Positions 1 through 9,022 of a DNA stretch of 64,000 nucleotides are shown here, piece by piece. The DNA is taken from assembly GCA_949825025.1 (NCBI GenBank), contig OX463787.1, forward strand, positions 15,063,707-15,127,706. The letters run 5' to 3'. Position 1 is the first letter of the stretch; each line of letters begins with the position of its first letter. The stretch comes from Siphlonurus alternatus (taxonomy: Eukaryota; Arthropoda; Insecta; Ephemeroptera; Siphlonuridae). The notes beneath the pieces were generated by a model. It made no database searches. It saw nothing but the letters and a program-made list of their open reading frames with translations, and had not been told where the DNA came from. Position numbers and translations under genes: made by a program.

Positions 1-227
1 TGCATTGCAATGTTGTGACTGGAAATATATATTTGTGGACGGACGAGGTAATATAAATAATGTTGCTGGCCAAAAAGACAGCTATATAGGCTCTTATAAT
101 CAAAATTTTCTGATCGACCCTGCAAATTAAGCTCTGAAAATGTTAATTAATTATCACATTTCTAAACATAAAATATATATGGAGGTCTAAATCAATCATG
201 CAGTTTTATATGTATATAATATATATA
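1..227. other. AT-rich non-coding stretch
   Basis: AT-rich DNA with TATA-type simple sequence. I see no open frame, RNA gene or clear repeat end here. Confidence 0.5.
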
Positions 228-557
228 TGGACCTCAAAAATTGTTATAGCAGAAATGGATAGAGGATGAAAAGTCATGTTACTCTGATTTTATTCAGATT
301 TTTTAGGGACCGCGGGAAGTATTGCTAAAAAGTTTTTGGAGAGGTCGGGTTCGAATATCCACGTCCCTTTTGGGTCCTATATATTATAATATATATCTTT
401 TATTAAAAGAGAGGCGGCACTTTTTCTGCACTTTCAATAATTTTTAAAAAATAGTTGCCGGGCTCTAAAAAATCTGAAAAAAATCAGAGCAGCATAACTT
501 TGCACCCTCTATCCATTTCTGCAATAAAAAAAACTCAGGTCGGTACTGTACTCTCCA
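228..557. mobile_element. Foldback MITE, TGGACA family, copy 1
   Basis: The two ends are inverted copies of each other. The left side reads GCAGAAATGGATAGAGG and then an ACTCTGATTTTATTCAG block. The right side carries the reverse complement, ending in CCATTTCTGCAATAA. Two better preserved relatives lie at 4526-4890 and 26026-26358, so this is an interspersed family and not a chance hairpin. The centre differs between copies and has no coding capacity. The outermost ends are degraded here, so the limits are approximate. Non-autonomous DNA transposon is an inference from the foldback structure and copy number. Confidence 0.6.
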
Positions 558-990
558 TTATAATAAAATATATATATAAGTCTGATTATAAAAATGTACA
601 TTATTATTTAATTTAATCATCATGCAATATATTATCTTTTAATGTATTTTTTGTTACAAAAGTTTCATGAAATTAGCTATTTTAAAACATTATTACTATA
701 TTTAACATATATATTTATAGCTCTTTATTTGTAACTGTTCTGAAAATTAAAAATTATCATTAAAATCTTAAAAATTTATTTTTAAAAATGCCGGTAAAAT
801 TAAAAAAAAAAACGAATCGAAAACTTTAAAGCGCATGATTTAAAAATAACAGCTGATCTTCAGAACATTACGTAAAGGCGTAAAGCTTTGGAAACTTTTG
901 TGATTTTTCATAAAATTGTATAAAAAAAATCGTCTAAAAAGGTAAAACAAATAAAATGAATTATATTAATTTTACTAACAATCAAAATTT
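558..990. other. AT-rich DNA upstream of SMIM12-like gene; possible 5' exon
   Basis: Very AT-rich. Around 815-870 the sequence is slightly less AT-rich and includes a donor-like ACGTAAAG, while an acceptor-like tract ending TTTCTACAG lies at about 989-997. A short 5' untranslated exon and an intron of roughly 125 bp are therefore possible. This is inference only; no transcript evidence is available. Confidence 0.3.
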
Positions 991-1007
991 TCTACAGATA
1001 TGCAAAA

Positions 1008-1283
1008 ATGTTGCCGGTAATCATCAATTTGCTGCGACCGTATGCAACTTACATCACTTTTCCTGTGGCTCTTGTCTTCGGTTTCGTTGGATACCATGTA
1101 GAAGGCTGGTTGTCTGATAAATACACGCCGTACAATAAGAGTATTCAAGCACAAAGAATAGAAAGACAATTACAAGAAAAGAGTGAAATAGAAGCTGGAA
1201 CTTTAAAGGAAAAAAGGTTTATTCCAGCAACAATATTTGAAAGAAATTTATCACCAACTCTTGTAGATGATATTAAAAAGTAG
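1008..1283 (+). CDS. SMIM12: SMIM12-like small integral membrane protein
   Basis: The frame encodes 91 residues from ATG to TAG. Residues about 8-32 (LRPYATYITFPVALVFGFVG, then YHVEGWL) form one hydrophobic segment. A charged, probably helical tail rich in E, K, R and Q follows, ending near FIPATIFERNLSP. This layout and the motif Y.TFPVA...G.VGYH.E match what I know of vertebrate SMIM12, a single-pass protein of about 92 residues whose function is poorly defined. Length agrees with the family. A pyrimidine-rich tract ending in CTACAG about ten bases before the ATG looks like a splice acceptor, so the whole CDS probably sits in one exon behind a 5' untranslated exon. The ATG is chosen because it directly precedes the conserved N-terminus. 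Orthology was recognised by eye, not by search. Confidence 0.82.
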   Translation: MLPVIINLLRPYATYITFPVALVFGFVGYHVEGWLSDKYTPYNKSIQAQRIERQLQEKSEIEAGTLKEKRFIPATIFERNLSPTLVDDIKK

Positions 1284-1536
1284 GTTGCTATTTTGAAATG
1301 TCGTATATTAGTACGACTTATAATGTTACGGCTTAATTTAGATGGATAACAGTGTGTAAAATGTGGGTAATGTTTACAACGAGTTTATAATCTTCTTCTT
1401 AGCTAAAATCTACTTAAATTTTTTGTCATTATATAACTTCAAAGACCCTCAAAGATAACATCAGGCAGGTCTCGGACCTTATTCATTTGCCGTGAATACT
1501 TTCATTATGTATATAGCATACATTGACCAAATTAAT
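1284..1536. other. Probable 3' region of SMIM12-like gene
   Basis: No open frame. It presumably contains 3' untranslated sequence. I could not fix a polyadenylation site with confidence. Confidence 0.35.
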
Positions 1537-1690
1537 AGGCAGCACCTACAATATGTTCACCTTTATCCTGCAGGTAAATAAGGAGGAAAAAAATTATATT
1601 ACTGTAATACGAACTGCCTAGCTCCGACAAACTTGCAGTGTTATTTTTTATTTACCTGATGTGCAATGGGGCAAACATTGTAGGCTGCCT
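1537..1690. mobile_element. Short foldback element (AGGCAGC ends)
   Basis: The left end AGGCAGCACCTACAATATGT and the right end ACATTGTAGGCTGCCT are inverted copies. A second inverted pair lies inside (CAGGTAAATAA with TTATTTACCTG). The element is about 154 bp with no coding capacity, which fits a small non-autonomous DNA transposon. Only one copy was noticed, and no target-site duplication is certain. Confidence 0.5.
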
Positions 1691-2525
1691 CTAGATTTCA
1701 TGCATGCTATACTGAAAACTTTCTATTGTATGTATACCGGTACCGCAAATTCATAAATGCTCAGAACTTATGCAACATTGTTGAAAAAATTTAACAGTTA
1801 ATTATCTACAAAAAATAATGGTGAAAACTAATTAATATCTGGCAGTACATTTTGGGCCTTTATCAAAACAGCAGCCTTATTTTATACCACATTCTTGATC
1901 AACCATAATTTGACACCACATTATTTTCAAATTGTTTCAATGTGCTCAATTTTAAACTTTAACCTCAACCACTATGCTACATTTCCCAGTTTACGTAATA
2001 AATGTCAACAAAGTTCCGGGACTAATAAAAAAAAATGGAAAAAATCCATAGCAATGCAATTTGGTAGCCTCTATTCATTTCTGCAATAAAAATAGTCATG
2101 CATGTTATCCACTGTGGGGGATTTTGGACATTAGGTTAATAGATTGCAGAAATTTTAGTGATCTGAGCAGACTTTACAAACTTGCTGTATTATACTGGCA
2201 CCAAATAAAGGACATCCAGGTTTAGGTTAGCAGGTTGTGATTCTTTGATGTTATTCTTCAGATTTTTAGGGAAATATATTAGTTGTGGGAATATACCTCA
2301 ATGGATGTTATGTTTGGGGGCTACGACCTCCTCCCCTGCCCATCCTCTAAGAATCTGCTGGCAACAATTAATGTATTGAATAATGTCATTTATTTGATAG
2401 AATAATTAATTTAATCTGTTAATGTTTAATTTAATACAACTTTCGTTATTTAAATGACTTTTTTGTCTGCCAGTATAAATTTTATCTCATTGCTTTAAAT
2501 ATAACATTATAAAAGTAAAAAGTTA
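1691..2525. other. Non-coding; contains a fragment of the TGGACA MITE
   Basis: Between about 2045 and 2115 there is a single end of the TGGACA foldback family (a CTCTATTCATTTCTGCAATA motif followed by a relic of the outer end). It looks like a truncated copy. The rest is AT-rich with no convincing gene; the open frame across 1895-2089 overlaps this repeat and looks accidental. Confidence 0.45.
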
Positions 2526-2918
2526 TTAAGGGTAAGATAACACGAACAGTCGATTGTTTGTAGTCCCATTTGATTAACATGTAAACCTTAGCAACCTCAT
2601 AATAATTCTGAATTTTTTTTTAGAGACAGTTCTTAGCACCAAAAAAATGTGGAAAAAATTTCAAAACAATCGGACGATTCAATTTTTTTAAATGATTTTT
2701 TTAAATTTTCAGTATAGGGCTTTCCCATGGAGACCTAAACTAAGAAATTAATTTAAAAAAATTGGATCGTCCGATTGTTTTGAAATTTTTTCCGTATTTT
2801 TTTGGTGCCAAGAACTGTCTCTCAAAAAAAAATTCAGAATCATTATGAGGTTGCTAAGGTTTACATGTTAATCAAATGGGACTACAACAATCGATTGTTC
2901 GTGTTATCTTACCCTTAA
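2526..2918. mobile_element. Long foldback MITE with TTAA ends, copy 1
   Basis: This 393-bp element is almost entirely an inverted repeat. It starts TTAAGGGTAAGATAACACGA and ends with the reverse complement, TCTTACCCTTAA. Each arm carries the same inner blocks in order: a CCCATTTGATTAACATGTAA block, a TTAGCAACCTCATAAT block and an ACAATCGGACGAT block. TTAA at both ends is the target duplication used by piggyBac-type transposases, but the ends read GGG where CCY is usual, so family assignment is tentative. A diverged second copy lies at 25066-25458. It has no coding capacity. RNA from it would form a near-complete hairpin. Confidence 0.75.
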
Positions 2919-3464
2919 GCAATAAATACTATGAACTCAATTTCTGTTTTATCATTATCTGTCGAGGTTTCAAATTTTCTGAATATGTAATACCGTGAAT
3001 AATTTAATTAAATAACAAACAATATTCAAACTCACTGTTAAAGCATTTAAAAATGTAGTGATAAAATATTTTAAATTTAAAAAAATAATAATAAGATTGA
3101 ACATTGTGTTCTAAATTTTGGGATGAATTTATTTTTGGAAATGTTGCACACAATTATATTATTTATTAACAATAAATATTAAAATTGTCAAAAAAATATA
3201 CATGATTTATTCCGTAATATACACCTTTAATGAAATAGAGAGTTTTAAAAGGTAGAAGTATATATTGCTAAAAGAAAGAAAAAAAAATTTAATTGTATAT
3301 AATGTACAGTGTTTATCATTGACTAATTAAGTGAATTAATTACAATTATGTAGATTGATATAGATGTGTTATATTGTGTTTAGAAGAAAAAATAAATAAA
3401 GTTTTGCTTAATTTCAATGCAGTTAATTTAACTCGCCAATACATCTTTAATAATATAATATTTA
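2919..3464. other. AT-rich non-coding stretch
   Basis: I see no gene, RNA or recognisable repeat end. Confidence 0.45.
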
Positions 3465-3472
3465 CGTTCTAC

Positions 3473-3684
3473 CGGTACCAGGCGCGGGTAAAAAAAATCG
3501 GGGGGGGGGGGGGGAGGGGCTGCCTCCATAAGGCCAAGATACCTTTACTTACTTAAAGTAAAGGGATCTTGCATTAGGCCCTATGTTAACAAAAATTTTG
3601 GGGCAAATGCCTATATTGCCCATGTTAAATCCAAAATTTCGGGGAGACTGCAGCCACCTCCCCCCCCCCCTGGATCTGCACCTG
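3473..3684. mobile_element. hAT-like MITE with poly-G/poly-C arms
   Basis: The element is flanked by an 8-bp direct repeat, CGTTCTAC, at 3465-3472 and 3685-3692. Its right end, read on the minus strand, is CAGGTGCAGATCCAGGGGGG. This resembles the CAGGGGCGGATCC-type ends of hAT transposons, which make 8-bp target duplications. The left end has CAGGCGCGGGT and then a long G run after a few extra bases. Internal sequence is also self-complementary (GGCCAAGATACCTTTACTT opposite AAGTAAAGGGATCTTG). It is non-coding, about 210 bp. Confidence 0.7.
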
Positions 3685-3692
3685 CGTTCTAC

Positions 3693-4523
3693 AATGAATT
3701 TGGGGTAGTTCTATTCAACCGTATATTCATTCAAACTAAACATTCGCCACTGAAAAGTTGATCCCCTGTAAAGTAGTCAACTTTTTAAGCAGTGGAGTAA
3801 TGCAAGTTGCATAAATTACAGTGATGTCATATTTCGTCGCAGCGCAAAAATAAAATTTAATAATTAATTATTATTGTTTGCATCCCATATACACTTACCA
3901 AACAATGAAAAGACAACTTAATTAGATGAAGATAAGAACTCGATGATTTATATATCGCCTCCAGGGTGAGTGGGCATAATGTGAATCGATATAAAAATAT
4001 TATATATAATGATTCACATACAAAAAAATAGTTCCCTGACTAAAAAAATGTAAAAAAAAAACAAAATTACATGATAATTTAGCTAGTATATAGCCTAGAG
4101 TATTACAAATCTTACTTGTTAGTTTTTAACGTGTGGATTCGACTGCGCACGGCGGCCACATTGAATTTTATATTAAGGCTCTTATGGATGGCGTCGGTCG
4201 GTCTGGACAGTCTGGACAGTACGGTATATATGGAGCTTGGCGCCATAGAGTCGGGCATAAACTAATACTTGTTCATACAACAAGACTTGTTGTACTGTTT
4301 ATTCATTTACTATTTAATAACTTATCTACTCGAGAACAGAACCAATTAGACAGGTATGGAGGGCAGTCAGGAGCGGCTCTGTAGAGTCTAAACAACCTAT
4401 ATAGTGTACTATGGTGCTTGCGTACCATTAGGATGAACAGGAAAGGTGGTGCAGTTCGCAAGCCTCGAGTGTAGCGCGCTCCAACTAGCGCCCTCAGAGT
4501 CAGTTGGACATATCCTACATTTA
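3693..4523. other. Non-coding; GC-richer patch, possible promoter or 5' exon
   Basis: Positions about 4130-4240 and 4370-4510 are less AT-rich than the surroundings. They contain short direct repeats (GGTCGGTCTGGACAGTCTGG). On the minus strand a GTAAGA donor-like site follows the GC-rich part near 4110-4115. An untranslated first exon is possible but unsupported. The open frames in both directions (4133-4384, 4303-4539) have no recognisable domain and I do not call them. Confidence 0.3.
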
Positions 4524-4525
4524 AA

Positions 4526-4890
4526 TGGACATCATACATGAAAAAATTTATTGCAGAAAAGAATAGAGGCTCCCAAATTATGCTACTCTGAATTTTTTCA
4601 GATTGTTTTGAAACACCCGGAACTATTTTTTAATAATTTTTTAAAGTCCTGTAATTTCAGTTGACACCCTTGAATCCTGAATAAAAAGGATAGAGACTGG
4701 ACGCCTATTGACGCCTCCAGGGGCCGTGGCCGCACTTTCAATAATTATTTAATTAAAAATGGTTCTGTGTCTCAAAAAAAAAAAAAAAAAAAATCTGAAA
4801 AAATCTGAAAAAATTCAAAGTAGCATAATTTGGTACCCTCTATAATATATATTCATTTCTGCAATAAAATTTTTTCATTTATGTTGTCCA
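4526..4890. mobile_element. Foldback MITE, TGGACA family, copy 2
   Basis: The ends are TGGACATCATACATGAAAAA and the near-perfect reverse complement ending ATGTTGTCCA. Inside these, both arms carry TTATTGCAGAAA..GAATAGAGG followed by CCAAATTATGCTACTCTGAA. The right arm is interrupted by a small TATA expansion. The middle third is unique and non-coding. With copies at 228-557 and 26026-26358 and a fragment near 2045-2115, it defines the family. Confidence 0.7.
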
Positions 4891-5865
4891 TTATAATAAA
4901 TTTGAATACTGCATGATAATCACATTTTTGTGCGAAATTTTATACTGTATAATATAGCTGCTAAAATTTGACTAGAATATAAATAATAGGTACAAAAGTA
5001 AATAAATTAAAACTAATTTTAAATATGTACATTATTTTAATAGGACATTAAAGGAAGAAAATACAATATTTATACAAAATAATTAAATTTTTTAAAACAC
5101 AATGTTGAAAATAAAATCGAGCATTTTAAAATCTAATAGCACAACACATCGACATCAATTTAAAAACATTTTGCTGTGAAAATTAATAAATTTATATCTG
5201 ATTAATTTCAACCAATTTAGACATATTTTTATAATCATTATCACATATTATTCTATGCATTATAGCCTATAAAAGTTAACAAATCTTTTAAAATTCAAAA
5301 TAATTCAATAGGCACTATAAGAAATGAATGATAATGAACACAAATGACTTAGAAAATATTAAAATAAAGTAAATTAAAAAATCTTGACATAATATTATTA
5401 TTAATTATTATTGACATATAATAGAATATATAATATAATATATAATTATTTGATAGTATTTGTGAAAAGATTTTTGTATTTTCTTGCACCGGCTTTTACA
5501 CATATGATGATTAGATTCTAAACACATTAAAATAAGAATTATTAATATTAAAAAATATAGAAGTTAATATATTAACACAATGAAATATTATATTATTTTT
5601 GGCACAATATTTTATATTGACCAGAATTATGAGATATATAACACACATTAAAGACAATATTTAGACTTGTCATTGTATAAATCCACATACAAACACATAA
5701 AAATTGTAATAATATTGTACAGTTCCTACAAGAGAAGGCATCGAAGTTTCATAGTTTGAATATTATCGACGTTATTGCTAATTTTAATTATTAGTGAGAG
5801 AAATTATCCAAGGGGAAGTCGAGTGTACAGTACACTTCGAAACAGCAAGAAAGTTATCCTGCTTT
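4891..5865. other. Very AT-rich non-coding stretch
   Basis: Low-complexity AT-rich DNA. I see no gene or RNA. Confidence 0.5.
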
Positions 5866-6035
5866 ACTTGCTGTCGCTGCAGCTACAAGAGACAAAGATT
5901 TATAGATTTGCAATTTTGAGAGAGGTACATGAAGAGCACCCAGTGTATAGATATCCCAAAAGTGTTTATGTTCACCACGTCTTTAAGACTGTGACAACAC
6001 CACTAACAGAGCATGGGTAGCGTTCATGGTGTCCA
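5866..6035 (+). repeat. Interspersed repeat R2, copy at 5.9 kb
   Basis: This segment matches 61415-61560 and the split copy at 18030-18450. Shared blocks are GATTTGCAATTTTG.GAGA, then CACCCAGT.TAC..ATATCC, then GTTCACCACG. Short open frames within it differ between copies, so it is treated as a dispersed repeat and not a gene. Class is unknown. Confidence 0.55.
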
Positions 6036-6395
6036 GAGGTGTACAAAAAACTCCGTTTTTAATTTTCTTGAAAATTTAGAGGTTTTATATAATTATTATT
6101 ATTAATAGAAGAAAGATGGAAAGACAGATTTTGAGCTTAATTGCCATTCAATTAACTGTATAAATAATGCAAATAAAAATTATTAATATTATTATAAATA
6201 TTGTGTATGGTTTTCTTTGAAATAATTTAAATAATATTTTCATATATAAATAATGCAGGAAATTTGATTAGCAATGTTTGATGGCAAAGTAGTTATACTA
6301 TAATATTTATATTAAAAAGATTTTCTTATATGTAATAACTCCTTTAAAATAACAATATATTATAATATGAACACCATGTATAATCACTTAGGTAC
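6036..6395. other. AT-rich non-coding stretch
   Basis: No gene, RNA or repeat end seen. Confidence 0.45.
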
Positions 6396-6535
6396 ATTAT
6401 TATATTATATTATATTATATTATATTATATTATATTATATTATATTATATTATATTATATTATATTATATTATATTATATTATATTATATTATATTATAT
6501 TATATTATATTATATTATATTATATTATATTATAT
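6396..6535. repeat. (TTATA)n microsatellite
   Basis: About 27-28 nearly perfect tandem copies of the pentamer TTATA. The open frame across it (YIIL repeats) is a by-product of the simple sequence and not a gene. Such tracts are prone to slippage and may be mis-sized in an assembly. Confidence 0.95.
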
Positions 6536-6823
6536 ATCACGAAGAATATTTATAAATTAAATCTTACATGATGAAGGTAATAAAGTTTAAATAATTAGAG
6601 TTATAATTAAGAATTCATTTCATTAATAGCACATTCATAGCACTCTATTTTTTAAACATTTTTTTTTCTTCTAAAATTTGAAGTTGAAAACAAATCTACA
6701 CACAATTGAAACAATATTAGTAAAATTTGTCATCATATTTTGGTCTCGTTTTTTAATATTCATACTATACAGTTAATGTCTGAAATTTTTATATCAACTG
6801 AGCTTAATCCTAGCATTATCAAA
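6536..6823. other. AT-rich spacer
   Basis: Nothing recognisable. Confidence 0.4.
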
Positions 6824-7048
6824 CCAAGGGAAGAAAGGGGGGTTTATACGACTAGCGCGTAACTGTTTCAAAGTGAAAAAAAGTATGAAAATACTGCTCT
6901 ATTTTTTATAAAAATTCTGAAAAAAATCGTATTCCTTTTTTATCTACCCAGCAATTTATTGTTAGAACAAACTTAAAAATTTTCTATAACATGTGATTTA
7001 AATAGCGGGTCGTTTCGACCCACCCCCTCCCCTTCTTTCCTTAATTGG
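6824..7048. mobile_element. Foldback element with G-rich ends
   Basis: The left end CCAAGGGAAGAAAGGGGGG is matched by the reverse complement of the right end (CCCCCTCCCCTTCTTTCC then TTAATTGG). It is about 225 bp with an AT-rich, non-coding middle. Only one copy was noticed. It lies just beyond the 3' side of the minus-strand coding exon at 7111-7281. Confidence 0.5.
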
Positions 7049-7110
7049 TGTGACAAAAAATCGCTTGGAAATATAGGGTAATCGCGAAATCCGTGGAGGA
7101 TGTTGTTCTT

Positions 7111-7281
7111 CTATATTCGTTGGTCTTGCAACGTTTCACCTCGCATGTTCGAGGCATCTTCAAGCAAATGAGCTAACGGACTATTATAGTCCAAAGTAAG
7201 CTCTATTTTTGTTGCTTCAACAGTCATCACTTTTACTGCATCAATTATTTTCTCAACTTCTGATAATCTTGAACCTTCAAA
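7111..7281 (-). CDS. Probable terminal coding exon, protein unknown
   Basis: On the minus strand an acceptor-like TTTTTAATTAACAG is followed directly by an open frame of 56 codons ending in TAG. It begins FEGSRLSEVEKIIDAVKVMT, continues with VEATKIELTLDYNSPLAHLL and ends DQRI. Composition is protein-like, base composition is less AT-rich than the flanks, and the frame runs clean from acceptor to stop, while the other two minus-strand frames stop within a few to about a dozen codons. It lies 147 bp past the stop of the 300-residue frame (7429-8331). No good in-phase donor at the end of that frame joins the two, so it may be an alternative 3' exon of that gene or the last exon of another gene. 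I do not recognise the family. The limit at 7281 is the inferred splice junction. Confidence 0.5.
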   Translation of the reverse strand, partial: FEGSRLSEVEKIIDAVKVMTVEATKIELTLDYNSPLAHLLEDASNMRGETLQDQRI

Positions 7282-7428
7282 CTGTTAATTAAAAAAAAAA
7301 AGATTACGTAAAATTTTCAAATAAAAAAAAAAAGTAGACATTGTCTTTTTTTTCTTTAGAGGAATCTTTGATTTAACTGTAAAACAAAAGCACTTTATAC
7401 ATTAGCAAAAATTACATAAAAAATGAAT

Positions 7429-8331
7429 TTACAAACTCCAAGCCATATTACCACCTGTCATTAATGGAGTTTCATTAACACAAAATCTTAATGGTCCAAC
7501 TAATACAACACATTTTGAACCAACTAATTTTGAACCAGCCATAAATTGTTGAATCATCATATCAGCTTTTTGTCCTCTATAAACAGAATTTGCTGTAAAT
7601 TGTAATACATTTTGTTCTTCATCAGATTCTAATGAGAATTGAGGAGATTGTGGATCTTTAATGTCATGTGGACTTAGCGGACTTGCACTACTTGAAGTTG
7701 TAGTATCACTAAATGAATGCGTGAAGTGTTTTGGAAGTCCTTCAATATTCATAGGTGATGAATTTTCTGTAATATCAGGACTAAATGATGAAGTAATTCC
7801 ATCTTCAAATGTTTGAGAATCACCAATAATTACATTTTCTTCTTCTTCAATAATATCATCATCTTTTATAATTTCTGTATTTCTAATTTCATGATGAAAT
7901 TCATGAAATACAGGACAAGATTCATTTAAAAATATATTATCAAAATTTGGACTATTTTGTATTGATATTATTTTTGGATTTTGTATTGGAATAGCAATAC
8001 TTTGTGGTGGTAAAATTAATTTTAAATTATTATTTGTTTTACGTAATTTACCACGTAATTGTACTGAATTTAATTGATATTGTATTCCTGTTTCTAAATC
8101 TGCTAATGTAACTTTATATTGTCCTGGAGTTTGTGTTTCTCTTCCATATAAAGCGTACGGTGAATCTTCTTCAGTCGAAGGGTCCAAGCGGGTGGTGAGG
8201 AGTCCCCTGAAGAAAGTTCCATCGGGAGGGAAGCAGAGGATGGCGTTACCCTCAGCCGAGGTGGTGCTGTGGAGACCCTCAAATCCAATTGGAACTCTAC
8301 GACTACGGTGACGTCGATGGAACGTCGTCAT
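7429..8331 (-). CDS. 300-residue protein of unrecognised family
   Basis: The frame is complete, with 300 codons plus TAA. The start is a Met directly after an acceptor-like TTTGATTACAGA, with an in-frame TGA a few codons upstream, so any earlier coding would have to be spliced in. Residues 4-12 are strongly basic (FHRRHRSRR). Residues about 15-110 look like a folded domain (GFEGL, FPPDGTFFRGLL, GQYKVTLADLETG, QYQLNSVQLRGKL, LKLILPP). Residues about 150-240 are acidic and Ser/Thr/Pro-rich (DDDIIEEEE, SSSASPLSP) and probably disordered. The last 50 residues are conserved-looking (QKADMMIQQF, KCVVLVGPLRFCVNETPL). I do not recognise the family and assign no function. The first 60 or so codons are GC-rich while the rest is AT-rich. 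Three MITE copies sit just upstream, at 8365-9019. Confidence 0.75.
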   Translation of the reverse strand: MTTFHRRHRSRRVPIGFEGLHSTTSAEGNAILCFPPDGTFFRGLLTTRLDPSTEEDSPYALYGRETQTPGQYKVTLADLETGIQYQLNSVQLRGKLRKTNNNLKLILPPQSIAIPIQNPKIISIQNSPNFDNIFLNESCPVFHEFHHEIRNTEIIKDDDIIEEEENVIIGDSQTFEDGITSSFSPDITENSSPMNIEGLPKHFTHSFSDTTTSSSASPLSPHDIKDPQSPQFSLESDEEQNVLQFTANSVYRGQKADMMIQQFMAGSKLVGSKCVVLVGPLRFCVNETPLMTGGNMAWSL

Positions 8332-8364
8332 TCTGTAATCAAAGATAACGTCGTGTCAGTGTAA

Positions 8365-8573
8365 AGGTGGATTTACATGGCGGCAACGGCGACGCGGCGC
8401 GATTTTAACTTAAAAGCTGCGAAATCCTATGCGGCGGCGAATTCGCAGGTAATCGCGTTAATTACGATGCTCTTTTTCTTTTAATCGCCCAATATGGCCG
8501 CCAATGGATGTTACAGCAAGTGCGCATTATTCGCGTCGCGTCGCATGGTAAAAATCGCCATGTGACTCCACCT
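8365..8573. mobile_element. Harbinger-like MITE, copy A
   Basis: About 209 bp with inverted ends AGGTGGATTTACATGGCG and the complement CGCCATGTGACTCCACCT. It shares its full interior (GAATTCGC, GATGCTCTTTTT, ATATGGCCGCCAATG, GCAAGTGCGCATTA) with copies B and C. It abuts copy B. Non-coding. Confidence 0.75.
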
Positions 8574-8576
8574 TTA

Positions 8577-9019
8577 AGGTGGATTTACATGGCGATTTTT
8601 ATAATGCGACGCGACGCAAATAAAGGCGGATTCAGATGGTGACAACGGCGATGTGATGCGATTTTGTCACACACAAGCAGTGAAATCTTATGCGGCGAGT
8701 GAATTCGCCAGGTTGTGGCAGCGAAATCGCGTTAATTGCGATGCTCTTTTTTTTTTTAATCGCCAAATATGGCCGCCAATGAATGTCACAGCAAGTGCGC
8801 ATTATTCACGTCGCATTATATAAAAATCACCATGTGAATCCGCCTTAATGCGCACTTGCTGTAACATCCATTGCATGGCGGCCATATTTGGCGATTAAAA
8901 AAAAAAAAAAAGAGCATTATAATTAATGTGATTCCCGGCGAATTCGCCACCGCATAGGATTTAACAGCTTTTACGTCAGAATCGCGTCACATCGCCGTTG
9001 TCGCTATCTAAATCCGCCT
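8577..9019. mobile_element. Harbinger-like MITE, copy B, split by copy C
   Basis: This copy is in the opposite orientation to A. Its first part (8577-8623) stops at GCGACGCAAATAA and resumes at 8846 with TAATGCGCACTTG, continuing to CTAAATCCGCCT at 9019. Removing copy C and one TAA restores a sequence collinear with copy A. Confidence 0.75.
8624..8845. mobile_element. Harbinger-like MITE, copy C, nested in copy B
   Basis: The 222-bp element has inverted ends AGGCGGATTCAGATGGTGAC and ATCACCATGTGAATCCGCCT. It is flanked by TAA on both sides (8621-8623, 8846-8848). A three-base TWA duplication is the hallmark of PIF/Harbinger transposition. The intact relative (copy A) shows the empty-site order, so the duplication is well supported. 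Confidence 0.8.
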
Positions 9020-9022
9020 TAA

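Noticed and set aside
3749..3796. Small palindromic segment (CCACTGAAAAGTTGA with TCAACTTTTTAAGCAGTGG)
   Set aside because: It is short and imperfect with no second copy. It weakly resembles the centre of the foldback at 60963-61104, but not enough to call it related.
4133..4539. Overlapping frames on both strands in the GC-richer patch
   Set aside because: Neither has a motif, and they are antisense to each other. The patch may be regulatory but cannot be called a gene.
6367..6555. 62-codon frame rich in YIIL
   Set aside because: It is a translation of the TTATA microsatellite.
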